64,000 bases of DNA, from positions 15,685,998 to 15,749,997 of the forward strand of contig CM012953.1 of the NCBI GenBank assembly GCA_000181795.3, given 5' to 3'. This DNA is from Trichinella spiralis (Eukaryota > Nematoda > Enoplea > Trichinellida > Trichinellidae). A program made the position numbers and the translations under genes. Numbering within the stretch: the first letter of the stretch is position 1; each line of letters opens with the position of its first letter. A model generated the notes under the pieces. The model searched no databases, was not told the origin of the DNA, and saw nothing but the letters and a program-made list of their open reading frames with translations. Below, in pieces: positions 24,451 to 38,530 of the stretch.

Positions 24451-27400
24451 ATGATTATTTTAGGTTCCTTTTCAATGGACTCTTGGAATCTTTTTGGCGT
24501 CGTGTTCATTGTGTTTGTCATTTCGTCCAATTGTGAACGTAAAAAATAGTTGTTTTTTATTTTCGTATATTAAATTTTTTGTTAACTTTTTATTTCTTAT
24601 TGTTACTTGTTTTATGTTCTGTTTGGAAGACCTTGAAACTGCTCTGAAGTTTTTATTGTGTCATCATTTTACGTTAACGTTACTTTTTGTTTCAGATGAT
24701 TTCAGCAACAGTGAAAGATATGAGAAGTTGCACGTGTTGAATAAACGTGATTCTTCGCAAATGAAAGTGAAGAGGGATATTGATGATGAATTTGAAGATG
24801 GAATACCTTTATTAAATGAAACCGAACTCTGGGTTAATTCAACGCATAAGACCGTAAGTTTTATGCTTATTTTTTTAAAATAATTTATATTTTAAAATGC
24901 TTTTGCACTTTGAAATAAATTCTGAAAATTATTTTATTTAAATATTAATCAATTTTCTGTTAAACAGTTAAAGATGTGAAGGATCAATAGAGCAGCAAAA
25001 TTAATTGATGAACTTCATTTGATTATACACTTGAAGATATATAACGATCTTAGGAATGAGATGTTTAAATTTTCTTTTAACCATTATTTTAACTAATAGA
25101 ATAGTTTAATTTAATGTTTTTTTATGTAAATGCAATTTTGCATAACGTATCGTTTTGTAAAGTTATTGTTTATCACATGAAATTATATTGCTTTGTTTTG
25201 TTCGTTGCAAGAAGCTTCCTCATTTCAAAGCGCCAGTCGTATTGCATTAAGAAATGTGAAAGTTGAGAAGAAAAAACGAGGCTAACCACATGCAATCTGA
25301 TTTTATTTTTGGCATCGCCATTTTCTTTGTCAGTTGCTCTCTAGGCTTTATTGATGTTATAATGCATTTCGGCCTCACCTATAGTGAATGACGTTATGAA
25401 TTATCTGTTTTGCTCTTCAGCAATGTTTGATTTTGTTATTTTCCTTTTTTATGTTGATATTTTACTGGAACACTTTTAAACAGATTGAACTTATTGAATA
25501 TTTGAAATTTAATAATTTACTTTGAAATTATGATGGCAGTTATTTGTCACTATTCAAATGATTATAATCAATAACAGAATAAAATTATAATTATGTAATT
25601 GAAAATTATTTATAGTGTTTTTCTTTATTATTGAAAAAAATAAGGTTATTAATTAATAGCTAAAATTATGATTTGAATATGGTTTCAAATTGAATATGTA
25701 GAATTTCAAAAAGAAAGTTTATATTACTTGATTATACGAATGTTTTGATACTTATGAGAAAGTTTTATTCTTATCAGGTCGATCACATGTATTACACCAT
25801 GCACATTTACAAGCCAGACGCTAATCGACTGAAAGACTTTTGGATTTCTATACCAGATTTGATTAAGAAAAATTCTTCTGTTCGCGGCAAAGTGCGACAT
25901 GCGCAACTTTCCAATTCTTATCGCAAAGCTGTGGTAATTTTCTTTTTGTAATTTGAAATAATAATTATGTCTTTTGATTATTATTATTATTATTATTGTT
26001 ATTTAATTTTTCTCAACCTTTAGAGCCAGCCTTTGAGTTTCAAATTTCCGTTTTATGGTCACATAGCGCAGAACATTACCATCGCAACCGGAGGTATATT
26101 GAATAAATTTCAATTTATGCTCGTTGTTTCTTTTTCATTTTTTGCAAGTGATGATTTTATTAGGATTCGTTTATGTTGGCGAATATATACATCACTGGCT
26201 TGCAGCTACCCAATACATTGCACCGTTGATGGCCAATTTCGACACTACTGTTAACGAAGAATCTAGCATTCTTTACGTTGATACAGGTTATTTTATTCGA
26301 TGATGCTATTAAACAGCATTTATTATACAACAGAAAAAATGGCTGTGTAAATGATTTTGCTCTTTTTCTAGGCAATACTTTTATTATTGAATGGAGTAAT
26401 GTTCAGTTACGTAAGCAAGAGAAAGGTGAGCAAAAATGAAAGTATTCAAAAATTTTGAGTGTAATACAAAATTTTCTTTCTTTTAAAAGCTGGAAATTTC
26501 ACTTTTCAACTTTCCTTGCACAACAATGGTGATATATGGTTTGTGTACAAACAGGTAATGTTGAAATTTATTCACATGATAATTTTCAAAACTTGTCGCA
26601 ATATATATATATATTCACTGATGGATGTTTTCCAGATTCCAGTTGCTGTCACAGACGTGAACGACTTGCATCACCCGCGCAAAGTTGGCCTTTCCGATGC
26701 TTACCTTTACACACAGACTACTCTTGGTATTAGTTTTTTTTTGTTCTCATTATTGTATTATATTATTTTGCATTTCATTTATTGATGACATTTTTAGCAT
26801 TGAATCGTCGTATGATATACGAATATCATCGAATTGAAGTTCCATTGGAAGCAGTACAGACCGGCGCTGTGGTTGAAATCAAAGCAAATCCAGGTTAACA
26901 AATGGAATTTATTAGATTTCTAATTTGAATTGATCGCCGTGTTGTTGTTGTTGTTGTTGATGGCGATACTGCTGACTTCAGCGAAATCTCTTAATGATGA
27001 ATCTAATTAATTATTGAACATTTCAGTTTGCATGATGTTTGATACTTGTGAAGCGTGTATGAATGCCACGTTGAAAGCGTTCAACTGTAGCTGGTGTCCG
27101 ATTCCTTCGTCCGAGGGTAGTTCGTTTTGTTCTGATGAAGCGGGTCTTCACCGTCGAAGGCAAGACTGGCGTAAATACAAGTGCGATCTGCCCAACCCTA
27201 ACTTCTATTGTTCATCCTTGAACGAAACATCCGTCGACAACAACCGTACTGTTTTACCATTCGAGGATAACGTTGTCATTGCCTCTACTCAATCTTTGTC
27301 GACCAGCTTGCCAACGACTGCAGTGGAATCACAGTCACTACTTTTGACCACTGGTAGTTCAACAGCGAACGCGTTCACTACCAACATGGCGCAAGGCCAG

Positions 27401-27766
27401 GAAAAGATCATCTCTGGAACTGATCCTGGTATTTTTCATTTTAATAATATTAATGCTTTTGGAAATTTCAAACCAGTCAAATTTGTCATCTTTAGCCAAA
27501 GCAAGCGGTCTTTCTTCTGGCGGTGTTGTTTCCTTGCTATTCATCATTTCTTCGATCATTGGTCTGGTCGGCTGGGTCATTTATGCTTATTACAATCCTC
27601 ACACACGTTCAGGACAGTTTCTCATTCGAGTACAATGATATTTTTTGTATTTCAATCACAGTTTATTATTTATTTATTTATTTATTTATTGTAGTATCGT
27701 CCATCGAAATGGCGTTTGAATGGCAATCGAAGCGGCATTCGTTATACAGCTTCTGTTCACATGTGA
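24451..27766 (+). CDS. Plexin domain-containing protein (PLXDC/TEM7 family)
   Basis: A type I membrane glycoprotein. Twelve exons: 24451-24538, 24696-24853, 25778-25933, 26024-26093, 26164-26286, 26372-26425, 26490-26554, 26636-26726, 26798-26893, 27027-27428, 27496-27629, 27695-27766. The second in-frame ATG at 24475 gives 494 residues and a clean signal peptide (LFGVVFIVFVISS); the first adds eight. The extracellular core matches PLXDC1/2: KFPFYGHIAQNITIATGG, AATQYIAPLMANFD, HPRKVGLSDAYLY, RRMIYEYHRIEVP. A PSI module follows (CEACMNATLKAFNCSWCP, then RRRQDWRKYKC), then a Ser/Thr-rich stalk. The membrane segment is VVSLLFIISSIIGLVGWVIY. The short tail keeps the family's RPSKWR. In vertebrates the family binds secreted factors such as PEDF and nidogen; the ligand here is unknown. 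Confidence 0.95.
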
Positions 27767-29927
27767 TCTCTTTATCTTTTTTCTCTTTTATCATTTTCCT
27801 TCTTACTATCTTACCTTCATAATTTTTATCTTTTACCATCTTCATCACTGTATGCTATTCTGATGATTTTTTTTCCTTTTGTATATATAATTCAAAATGC
27901 AGCTTTATCTTTATTTTATTTAAACGGACAGCAAGTTAATTTAGTCATGTCGTGAGTTTGTGTGAGTTCTGTCAAAACGGGAATGGATATAAAGCAGCTA
28001 TATATATACGTATTTTTTTAAAGTTTTATTTCCACATTGCAGAAACACACTCACTGCTCTTGCTTTATTTCAAATTTATCAAAATGTTCATTTTCAAACC
28101 AGCAACTTCGCATAACTTTGATTTTCAACACATTTCTTCCCAGTTAAGTTTCATTTTATTGTTTCTGATTGATCTTCATAATTATTTTTAGATTTTTAGA
28201 TTTTTTAATAGTAAATTTCATTTTTCAAATTTCTCTTTTCCATTGATCACATCCTTTATGTGAAAAATAGATTCAACGTGGATTGTTTTGTTTTCATTTA
28301 AGCTGACTATTTTATTATTAATTGAATGAATAATGTGAAACAGAATCCGAGCAAAATTGATATTTTATTTTTGTGGTCAGTTTTGTAAATTTCAAAAGAT
28401 GTACCTCGAAGTTTTTCCCCTTTTTAAATTATGATTAAAATTTACATGGAATGGGTGAATTTGGATTTTATTTTGTACACTAAAGTCCAATAAATTGAAA
28501 ACGAATAATTTTTTTACAATTACATTTCAAAATGTTTTTACCAATGTGTTTGTTGTGGTTGTAGTGATGGTGGTGGTGGGGAATTGGAGAAATTTCAATA
28601 TTCAGGATGTGAAGTTCATTACTTTAGCACGCTTTTTGAAATTGTTTAATTTCAATCAGCTTACCAGCGCAAGTGCAAAATGGAAAATGTTGCCCTTTTA
28701 TTAATTTATTATTTCAAATTTGTGCTTTGCTTGTTCGAGAAAAAATTCTAATAAACTTTAGTTCAACAAGTTGCATAATAAAAAAAAATTTAATATTGCT
28801 TATACACTGTAGGTTGGAGAGTGTATGAATGAATGGAGGAGAGAAAGATTTCGAGTTGAAAGTGAATTGAATTTCATCCTCAACATAAATGACAATGTTT
28901 GTGATTTTGTCGTTCGTTCATTTAATTTTAAGTGGAATATTTTGTGCAAATTACATTTTCCGAACAAAACAAAAGAAGCCTTCTTTCAATCAGTTGGGCA
29001 CATTATCGTTGTAGTCGTTTTCGACAAAAGAGAAAAGAAAAGAATCATCCATTCATTGATTCTATTGGTCAATTTAAACAAACTTGATTATATACAGTAC
29101 GCAGACAGCAAATTAAATTAATCTCAAACGACACGTGTAATATTTATTGTACACAGGTTGAAAAAACCAAATGTTTTCAATTTCTTTTTTAGCTTGTTCA
29201 TGATGAATGAAATTTTCGTATATTATTTAAAAAAAGTTTTTTTTTTGATTTTCTTTTTATTTTATTGATGACTGAAAAAAGAAGGATAGATAATTTAAAA
29301 ATAGAATGAAATAAGATAAAGAAAAAGCAAGTTATCTTATGAAAAAGAATAGAATTGATGTGAAAAAAATGAAAGAGAGCGTGTGTGCAAGTGGTGAAAA
29401 TGTTGGTGGATAAAAACCAAAAGGGAGATAATTAAAAATTTTCTCGTCGATGGGAAAAAATCGATCTTGATGGCAGGTTGATTTTGAAATACATTTTACC
29501 AAGTTGAGCAGTTTTTGTTTACAATAAAGAATAGATGGAGAAGGATGATGGATCGATTGGGAACCAATCGAAAAAGTCCACGGAAGGTTTTTATTTTTAT
29601 AGCAGACAGTCGATAAACTAATGGAATCGTCGGGCGTTGTTGTTGGTGGCGTCAGTGGACACACGGCTTTCCACGTCGGCAATGCTTAAGAGGCGGATTT
29701 TCACTGGTGCTCAAATTCTTCACCGTCTTTATTCATTTTTCACCATTACAACTTTCCACCGGACTCTTCAGTATGGCTCTTGAAATGGATTGAATTTCCC
29801 TCTTTTCATATTGCTATTATTATTATTAGCATCATCATCACCAAGCAGTTGCTTTATGTTGTATTTTCTCATCAATCACAATTATTACAATTTTTATCCA
29901 AATATCTTTATTCTGGCTTTATGATCC
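27767..29927. other. Intergenic spacer after PLXDC
   Basis: Holds the PLXDC 3' UTR (AATAAA at about 28489) and otherwise AT-rich sequence. A minus-strand open frame at 29.33-29.68 kb is slightly GC-richer at its start but has no recognisable signature or splice partner, so I do not call it. Confidence 0.5.
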
Positions 29928-30293
29928 ATGTTTGGAGTGAATCTGATGAAATCGAGAATGTCAAAAAAAGGGAAAAAGAAAGCGATAATAAAAAAGGAAA
30001 AATCTCTAACAGACGTTACATCAGTCACATCGAATGTTACAGCCGCCGCGGTCGTCGCTGTCCAACAGAATGAAAAATCCACAAATTTGAAAACCGAACA
30101 AACCGACAAAGCACACCAAATTGACGATGTGAATAAGCAAAAAACAATTCCACAACGACATCGGTAAGCTTTAGCCATCTTCTTTGTATAAAATCTATTC
30201 ATATTCAGAAGCACAGAAAAAATTAATAAATCAAGCATATTTATTAAGGAAAGAAACCACTATCCGTTTATTGTATTATTATCATTATTATAA
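29928..30293 (+). CDS. Possible small lysine-rich two-exon gene
   Basis: Weakly supported and not recognised. An open frame from ATG 29928 (alternatives at 29946 and 29958) encodes a basic start (MSKKGKKKAIIKKEKS) and a polar, Thr/Val/Gln-rich middle. It reaches a strong donor (CG/GTAAGC) at 30163-30164. A 45-nt intron ends in CATATTCAG at 30208. Exon 2 (30209-30293) continues in phase for 27 residues to TAA. The total is 106 residues, or 96 from the third ATG. It supplies no domain, signal peptide or membrane segment that I can name. It could instead be a chance open frame or a 5' UTR fragment. Confidence 0.3.
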
Positions 30294-32390
30294 ATATGAA
30301 GTCCATTTCGGAATGATCGTTTTGGCAACGCTCATAAATAAATCATCTTTGAATGATTAATGTTAGAGAATTACTTTGTAAAATATTGCAACAATATCAT
30401 TCAATCCCACAGTCTCAACAATTGATAATCAAAAAATTTTTTGTCATTTGTCAATCAATGATTATATTTATTATTTATTCGATTAGAAAATATGTGCATA
30501 TTACAAAAATGCATGTCAATGAGATGAATTGATAATTTTTGATAATTATGCATTCATGCATTAGCATTAAAAAGTATATCATTTCAAATAATGCAACATT
30601 CGAAAATACAATTATTAATTTGTTCAAATTTAATATACACAATGTATATGTGCGTGTGTACAATAATTTTCATGTTAGGAAACTTATTGAATACAACAAG
30701 TTCTGATTCAGACAAATTTATCATCAGCAAAAGTGAAAAATTATCCCCAATAATCTGTCCTTTTCCATTAATATAAAATTAAACTATATATCATTAAAAA
30801 TATTTTTCATATAGATGAATGAATGTACTCTTTCAAAGAATTTTTCTCTATTCAAAAAGATTAATGGAATAGATTTTGCATCGTCACTTTTCGAGGCAAA
30901 AAATAAAACATAATGTATCATCAGCATTGATTGATTTAGAAAAGTATTCAAAAAGAATTCTTAAAAATCATGAGTTTATTTAAATTTTTTTGATTTCAAA
31001 ATAATAACATGTAAGACAAGTGCCTTTTTTCAAAGAAAATCTGATTTACATTCATAAAAGATGTGGAGGTAGAAATGAGAAATGATTGTGTTCTTAAATC
31101 GGAGTTGTTTAAAATAAAATTGAAATTAATTAAATAAAATATTGATTTTATTGACCATAAAGCATTTTACTAATAAATCTTTTTGATATTGAAAAAAAAT
31201 TCAAAAATATACAAACTGAATAATGTACATAAATAAATATGAATAATTTCAAAACGAACAATGGAAATATTAAAGTTGAAAATGATGCCACAAATTTTAG
31301 ATCAGTCGATTAAAAGAAGTCCAATTTCAAAAGAGACAGAAATAAAATATGGGAAAATGTTCAAAATAAAAACGACGACGCCAATTTGTTCAATTTTACA
31401 AAGTCAGTATTGTATTGTTGTTGTTGTTGTTGTTGTTTCTTCTTTTATTATAAAAATCATACTGTACGTTGTTGTCAAATGCAAATTTATACTTCTTCAA
31501 TAAATAAACTTTGTGCGTAAAAAATGTGAATTCATTTTTCACATTTAAGACATCTTACTCGTATATACATATTTTTTTATTTCTGCGCTGTACTTTTATG
31601 CAAGGAAAGATTTGCATAAAAATTCATTCATTTAACAAGTGCAAAAATTGCATCTCAATAGCGATAAGTAGAAAATGCAGAAAATTAAAAGTCAAATGAA
31701 GAGTGAGTAATAAAATTTAACGAAAAAGATTTCCATTTAATGAGCCAAAAAATTGAACGAACGATCAATCTCGCTTTTGCTAAAGCATATCAATTGCTAA
31801 TTGAAATAAAAAAAACTATCACACCACTTTTGCAACTGTTCATCCAAGTAAACCAATCGGAATATTCATTTTTTAAAATTTTACTTTGCTGCAAAAAAAG
31901 CATGAACACAACCGTATATGCTGATATTTTTCATTTAATAATACTAACAAAACGTAACAAGCAAGCTGATAAAATCTATCTATCAGAAAAGCGTATGTAA
32001 CAAAATCTATACAAGTTTAAAAAAATAAGCATAAGAATACAAGAAGAAAAGAAAAAAACTCGTTCAAATAAGTCACAATAATTTTTGTAAATTATATTTT
32101 AACCTGAACATCATTATTATTATTATTTAATCATAATGGGCTGTTGAAACGGATGAAGCAGATTTTAAAAAAATAAAAATAAAAACGACTAGCAGCAGCA
32201 ACTGTTTTGTGCTTTCTGTGAATTTTTCCAATTTTTCAACAATAAAACAATATTTCTCTTCTTATTATATATATCAGTGGAGAAGAAAAATATTCAATAG
32301 AAAAATAAGCGGTAAAAATGCACAGTAAGGTGATGGTGGTGGCGGTGGTGTTGAGCAATGAACATAACTAATTGACTAATTTTGGAAAAG
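30294..32390. other. Intergenic spacer before the integrin 3' end
   Basis: AT-rich with no supportable exon. It includes a GTT run near 31.42 kb and should include the integrin beta 3' UTR at its right end. Confidence 0.55.
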
Positions 32391-35300
32391 TTATAAATCA
32401 TTGGACAGTTTATTGCCTCCGTATGCTGGATTTTTGAATGTTGTCGTTGCTGGGTGGAATATCGGATTTTCTCCCTAATGGTGAAATTAAAAGAAAAATT
32501 CATCAAAACAACAATAAAAAACCAAATTATTACCGTATCCCATTTGGCCATTAAACGTTCTTTTTCAAATTTGGCATATTCACGTCGATCGTGAATAATT
32601 GTCAACAATTTCCAAATTAACAACAAAATAAGACCAATTAAAACAATACCAGCAATGACACCAAGCACAATTGCCAAAACAGGCACAGGAGGTGGGCAGT
32701 CTGAAACACCAGGATATAAAATTTGAAAAATATCTATCTATATATACATATATAATGTGTGCGAACCTTTTTCTTTTCTGACCCAAACGGTCACGTTGTT
32801 TGTGTCCTCATCCAATTCATACATGAAATAAAATGTACAATCGTCTGCTTGATCAACAAACTGACATTTCACGCCAGTATTGTTGCTTTCTGTGCAATGA
32901 AAAGCATATTCATATTCATATTTATATATTCACAAGAATTACATTTACCAGGCAATTCATCAACTGGAATTACAGTAAATGGACATTGGGCGCACATCGA
33001 TTCATTGTAAGGGCCCGTTTTGAATTGCTGACACATCACGCAAGGCTTGTATTCAATACATTTCGTCGGGCAAGTCTTAACAGGAAGAATATAAACAAAC
33101 AAACAATATAATATGATAAATTTCATACCGGACAAATTTCACAAGTAGGACCGCTGTAGCGAATACCTTCAGGATCGGTGAAACACTTGCAAACGCCGCA
33201 TTCGCAAACGCCACGACCGTTGCAAATTTTTCCATTGCTAGCAATGCAACTGTCCTGACTGATTGGACATTCACAGGCACGCCCCACCCAACCAGGATCA
33301 CATTTACACTGCTGGCAAACACATTCGCCATGGCCTGAATAAAAAAATGAATATGCCAATTGACTGAATTAAAATTTCATTTTTTTCACTAAAAATCTTT
33401 AAATTAATGAAATAGGAGAGAGACATGCATTGCCTACCTGCGCAAAGTTTCTTCTTATGTCTTGGGCAGTTGAAGTTGTCGCATTCGCAAAACTGACCCG
33501 AATAAACTTCATTAATATTCTATATGAATAGAAGAAAGAAATTCAAATTCTTCCAAATTTTATATTATCTTATAGATATATATATATATACCTCACGCTT
33601 ATAGCAAACACATCTGCCACAATCACAATCGCCCCTTCCTTCGCAAATCGGTGCACGGGTGTCGTTGTTTCTACAGTTTAATAAATAAATAAATAAATAT
33701 GAATAACAAAAAAACAAAGTAATAAAATTCCCACTTTCTGCACATCATGTCCAATGCGGCAGTTGACATGCCAGGAGCTTCACATTCGCACCGGCGACCA
33801 ACGCGATTGTGATGACACTGACAAACACCGCAAACCAAATCACCATTGTAATTACAGTACTCAGCTGCACGTGACAACGACTTAAATGAATTATAATATT
33901 TAAATAATTCAAAAATTAACAACAATATTTTTTGATTCGTTACATCTAACTGCTTTGAAGAGCAGTCGCAATCGCAGAGCACGTTCAATCGAATCAGCAA
34001 AACTTCAGACAAGCCTGATGGACCAATTTTGATCAAAAATTCCCTCTGATCTGTACACTGGGTCACTTCAAGAGTCAAATTGAACGTTATCGTATCGCCG
34101 ACTTTGATTCCATCGCAAACGTTCGTTCGATTCATCACTTTCCTATATAGAATATTCATTTTTTTGTTTTTCTTTTTTAATAACTATATTTTCAACGTTT
34201 TACACCTAACCTACCCTTTGCATGCTGTAGCGTAGGAAATTTGAATACCCTGCGAAGAGTTGACGTTGTCGACCATGACAATTTTTTGTGAAATTTTCTA
34301 CAACACATCACAGAACGATGATGATGATTTCTTGGTTGAAAATTATTATTTATGATATTCATTTTTTTGCATACATCATATTGCTCTTGGACAAGTTCGA
34401 CAACGTTCGACGAGTCGTTTGCCAATTTGCCAACCGAAGCGCTGATTTCGGGTAAAGCGCCACGCAAGCGTTGATAAAGCGGCACTTGTTCTTCGGTGAC
34501 GGCAAAAATCATATTCGCCTGCGTTTCACGAATTTTCTGATACACTTGACTTATGCTGGGATAATCGAATTCTGTGGACACTGAATAATAGCCGTCGTTG
34601 TCCAAGTGACAATTGCCATCATTGGGCACGACCAGACCACCGAGCTGAGAATAATTAAAATTAAAAAATTCGTTTCTATATTTATTTCTTCTTCCCCTCA
34701 CCCGTCCATCTCCAGCATAGTGAAAACCTGCATCCGTGGAAAATACGATCATTTTCCGGGATTTTTCACGCCAACCAATTTTATCCTGAAAAATGGAATT
34801 GGAAAAATTCACAACTGTTCATTTGCTCTCTCTCCCCCTCCAATCAATCCCACAACATACGGTACAAGTCAAAGCTTGCATTATGGCGTCGAATCCTCCT
34901 TCCGGGGCGTCCAAATTGCCAGACACAGCAGATTCATTCACTTCTTTCTAAATATGAGAAGTGAAAAAAAAACAGCTCCCTACAATGAGAAGAAATATTG
35001 GATAATTTCAAAAATTGTACCGCAAAACGACGAGTATCTTTCGTCAAAGTCATGTGATTTTTGAAACCATACGGATCGACACACGTTTCACACGGTTTGC
35101 TAGCTCTGAAAAAGCAAAACAAACAAACAAACTAACTAACGCTTATTTAAATTAAAAAAAAATATGAGACCACCTTTCCGGTCTGGCATCGACAAATGGC
35201 ATCACTTTCTTGTCGACATAAGAGCCGAAACCGAGACGAAAATTTTTCGTTATTTTCCTCATCCTTTCGGCTGTAGTGATGGAAAATTAAAAAAAATATA

Positions 35301-36247
35301 TTAAAAAAACAATATCGAACAATTCCAAAAAATTTTATCAGCTTACACAACAGATCGCCCAGTTCGGTTAACTTTTGCTTGTCATCCGCCATTGAAAATG
35401 ACAAATCCATCAAATAGTACAAATCGACTGGATAGTCAAGTGCTTGACGAAACGTGACATCAAACGATACAACATCTTCTGAAAATGATAACTTTGTGCT
35501 GTTGCTGTTGTTGTTTTTTTCACATCGGATAAATAAATATATAAAATGTGGCATTTGCGTCGAGGAACAATATAAAATTATTGTACCTAACGTTTAAATG
35601 CGTCTATATGGCACTTTTGGCGAACAATCACAACAGCAAATGTGATGGTAGATAAAAGTGCAAAAAGCAAAACCGAAAAATAAATTACAAATTTTTTACT
35701 TGGTCTCATGCTGATTAAAATTTCCTGAGGCTTCAACTGAATTGCTTCACTTTCTTCTTCAGTTTCGCCAGCATTGCTCAACGGTTCATCCTATTGTAAA
35801 ACAGCAATTATAAGAATAATAATAAACAAAGCAATAAAATACATACCCTCGCAATATAATATTCTGTTTTAGGATTTTCTATAAATTCATCATGGCAGCC
35901 ATTGTACAACAATCTTTCCGATGTATCGCATCTTGAATGGCGATTATTTTCATCAAAGCCCTTAAAATAAATGAAATACGCTTCCAATGCTTTTAAGCAA
36001 TAAAAAACAGATACAATTCCAACAATACCGGCATTGTGCACCATGTACAAGATGGATGCTGGGAAATGCAGTGTTCACAAGTGTAATTTTCGCCGCTAAG
36101 TGCATGGCATGGAAAACTGGATGAGGAAGAACTGCCTGAAAATTATTGTACATAGATGTAAAACAGTTTCACAAGCATATGATCAATCATACTTTGAGCA
36201 AAAACTTGCCTGACCGTAAACAAAACAAATGCTAACCAAAGTGCCAT
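32391..36247 (-). CDS. Integrin beta subunit
   Basis: The beta chain pairs with an alpha chain as a receptor for extracellular matrix. Twenty exons close to 805 residues (human ITGB1 is 798): 36193-36247, 36029-36135, 35847-35960, 35700-35790, 35347-35478, 35174-35270, 35021-35105, 34861-34947, 34702-34785, 34375-34644, 34215-34297, 33944-34142, 33735-33880, 33592-33670, 33438-33519, 33129-33334, 32949-33075, 32767-32889, 32534-32700, 32391-32474. In order: signal peptide [20 protein letters not shown] domain ([14 protein letters not shown]); beta-I domain with [27 protein letters not shown] and [13 protein letters not shown]; Cys-rich EGF modules; beta-tail; membrane helix [18 protein letters not shown]. 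The tail [19 protein letters not shown] ends with NPIF and NPAY. It is the pat-3-type, ITGB1-like subunit. Confidence 0.97.
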
Positions 36248-36555
36248 TTTTCTAAAAATCACACATTTTCATTTTACATCATAATCCACACAAGTTTCAG
36301 TTCAAAAGCTAATGTGAATTTTAAAAACATTTTTTTAAAATAAATATTGATATTATTATTTGCAAAAAAATACTAAGTTGATATAATAACAGATGCATTC
36401 TTCTGAATGTAGTTCAAGGATTATTTCAGTGGAACAGCAGCTAATCAAAGCCAGCAGCGACTAATGAAAATAAATAAAACGCCATTGGTCGTTCTTGGAC
36501 TAGCTAATTGATAACGGCGGAAACAGCTGCCCAATTTTCATCAAACTCAGCTATA

Positions 36556-36592
36556 GTAGCAGCAATAGCAACTATATAGCAGCAGCAGCAGC
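36556..36592. repeat. Imperfect (AGC)n repeat in the integrin beta 5' region
   Basis: Blocks of AGC (AGTAGCAGCAATAGC, then five AGC units) about 310-345 nt upstream of the integrin start codon. Confidence 0.7.
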
Positions 36593-38383
36593 GTTTCGTA
36601 AAAGCTATTCACGTCGGCTGCGCGCACTTTGCATCAATTGTTAGCAGCATATGCAAGCAGCAATCACAGAAAGCATTCTAATAAAGGTAAAGAAATCGTC
36701 TTCTTCCTGTTTCTTCAATTTGCATTCTTTGCAATCGCTAGTTCAGTTCAAAGATAAATCAAATATGTAAAATATTGTTCAACAATTATATGAAAAGAAA
36801 TACTGAAAAAAGCAATTTTGATGCTAGACAATTAGAATGATACATGGTAAGAAAAGAAAACATAAAAACATACACTTCCTTAAATTTGTAATTTATAGAC
36901 AATATTCTTTCCAGAAATTACAAAAAGAAAACTTTAAAAAATGAAAGAAACATTATAATTAAATCTTTTTCTCTGACTTAAAATATTTTGCTTTCCGTTG
37001 GCAAATTATTCACTTACGCCGCTGAAGGCAAACATCCAATAATTCAATCTTATTCTACTGGAAGCTAATTTTATAAACTACACTAGACCATTGGTATAAT
37101 ATTAAAATTATTTTTCAAATCTTAAATAAACAGAAACTATTTTTGCAGTACTGAATTACAATAAGAAACGGAAAAACTAAAAATAATTATTTTTGAATAT
37201 GATTTATATCAAACATTTCAATTCAATAAATATTATTTTATGCTGAAACTTACAAGCCGTCCGAGGCGTCAGGCACTCAACAGCCAAGCGTTGGCTACAC
37301 TGCTGAACAACCTGGGTGAGTCACAATTGGGCTATAAATAAGTTATGCATTTCTTACAGTATAATACAGTAAAAAATCAATTAAGATTTAAATAATTTGT
37401 AACAAATAAGTGAAATTATTTTTATAATTTAATCAATTTGGTATTTTTGTTTAGAATTAAAATTTAAATTATGAAACTTTTATTATTAATTTCTTCAGTT
37501 TTAAATGAAACATAAGTCAATGCTTGCATGTTTGGAAAAATTGCAGTAAAAAAGGCCAAATAAAATTGGATAGTACTATGAATTTTTAAATTATAATAAA
37601 TGTGACAAATAATTGTTTTCTTTTGTATTTTTATACACTCAAACTATCAATACTGTCAAGTAATTTCTGTTTTTCAGTGAGCATTTTGAAAGTTCACCAC
37701 TTGGATGATAATTGTCTGAAGAATGTCTGTCAGCAGGAACAATGAATAAGTTGACAAAGCAATTTTCTATTAATGAATTGTATGTCACTGGTTGACCTGA
37801 ATGGCAAAAATTGTACGAAATCTGAATTTTGTACAAGCCTGATTTTTCATCAGCATCATCAACGGTGGAAACGTGAAAATATTTAAATTAGTACACTGCT
37901 TTGGAAGAACAAAATGACAAAAATCTTTTCTGTAAGATGGAAATATTTGAAATGTCTAAAAGAACAAATTATCCAATAATTTTCAGTGAAATATGAATTG
38001 ATGTTTTGTTATTTCAAGCTGAAATTAAATAAAATTTAAAAAGTTGTTGATTATTATGTTCATAAATTGAGTGTGATTTAATATCGCCGACGAACATTCG
38101 CGATCGATTTTAGATCAGCAGTGCGCTTTGATTTTTTTCACTAAGAACAAGCACAACGCTTTGCTTTGATTAAGCAATTCATTCCGTCGAATATGTCAAT
38201 GACAGCATCACTTCAGCAGTTTGCTCTTCTTCATCTGTGGTAATATGTATATATATAAATATATAATATAATTTCAAAAAACATATATACATTTTTTCGA
38301 AATTTTTAATTCTCTGCATGCAAATCTTAAAGTTTAAAAATTAAAGCTAAATATTATAATTTTATTTTGTTTGTAGAAAAGAA

Positions 38384-38403
38384 ACACACACACACACACA
38401 CAC
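38384..38403. repeat. (CA)n microsatellite
   Basis: About ten CA units, 130 nt upstream of the PTTG1IP-like start codon. Confidence 0.85.
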
Positions 38404-38530
38404 GATACCGTCGGAATAAGAAATTCAAAGGAAATTATTAAAATATTAAGATTTCCATCTTTGAATTTCAGCTAGTGATAATATTCCAGTTGCTTCAAAA
38501 TATTGTCAAATAATTGAAAATTTCAGCAGC

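Larger units (their letters stand above)
36248..38530. other. Spacer between the divergent integrin beta and PTTG1IP genes
   Basis: This 2.3-kb stretch separates divergently transcribed genes and should hold both promoters. It contains an imperfect (AGC)n run at about 36556-36592, a slightly GC-richer patch near 37.26-37.32 kb, and a (CA)n run at 38384-38403. No coding exon is seen. Confidence 0.5.

Noticed and set aside
29332-29682. 116-codon minus-strand open frame
   Set aside because: Only the first third is less AT-biased; there is no start context, donor or homology to support an exon.
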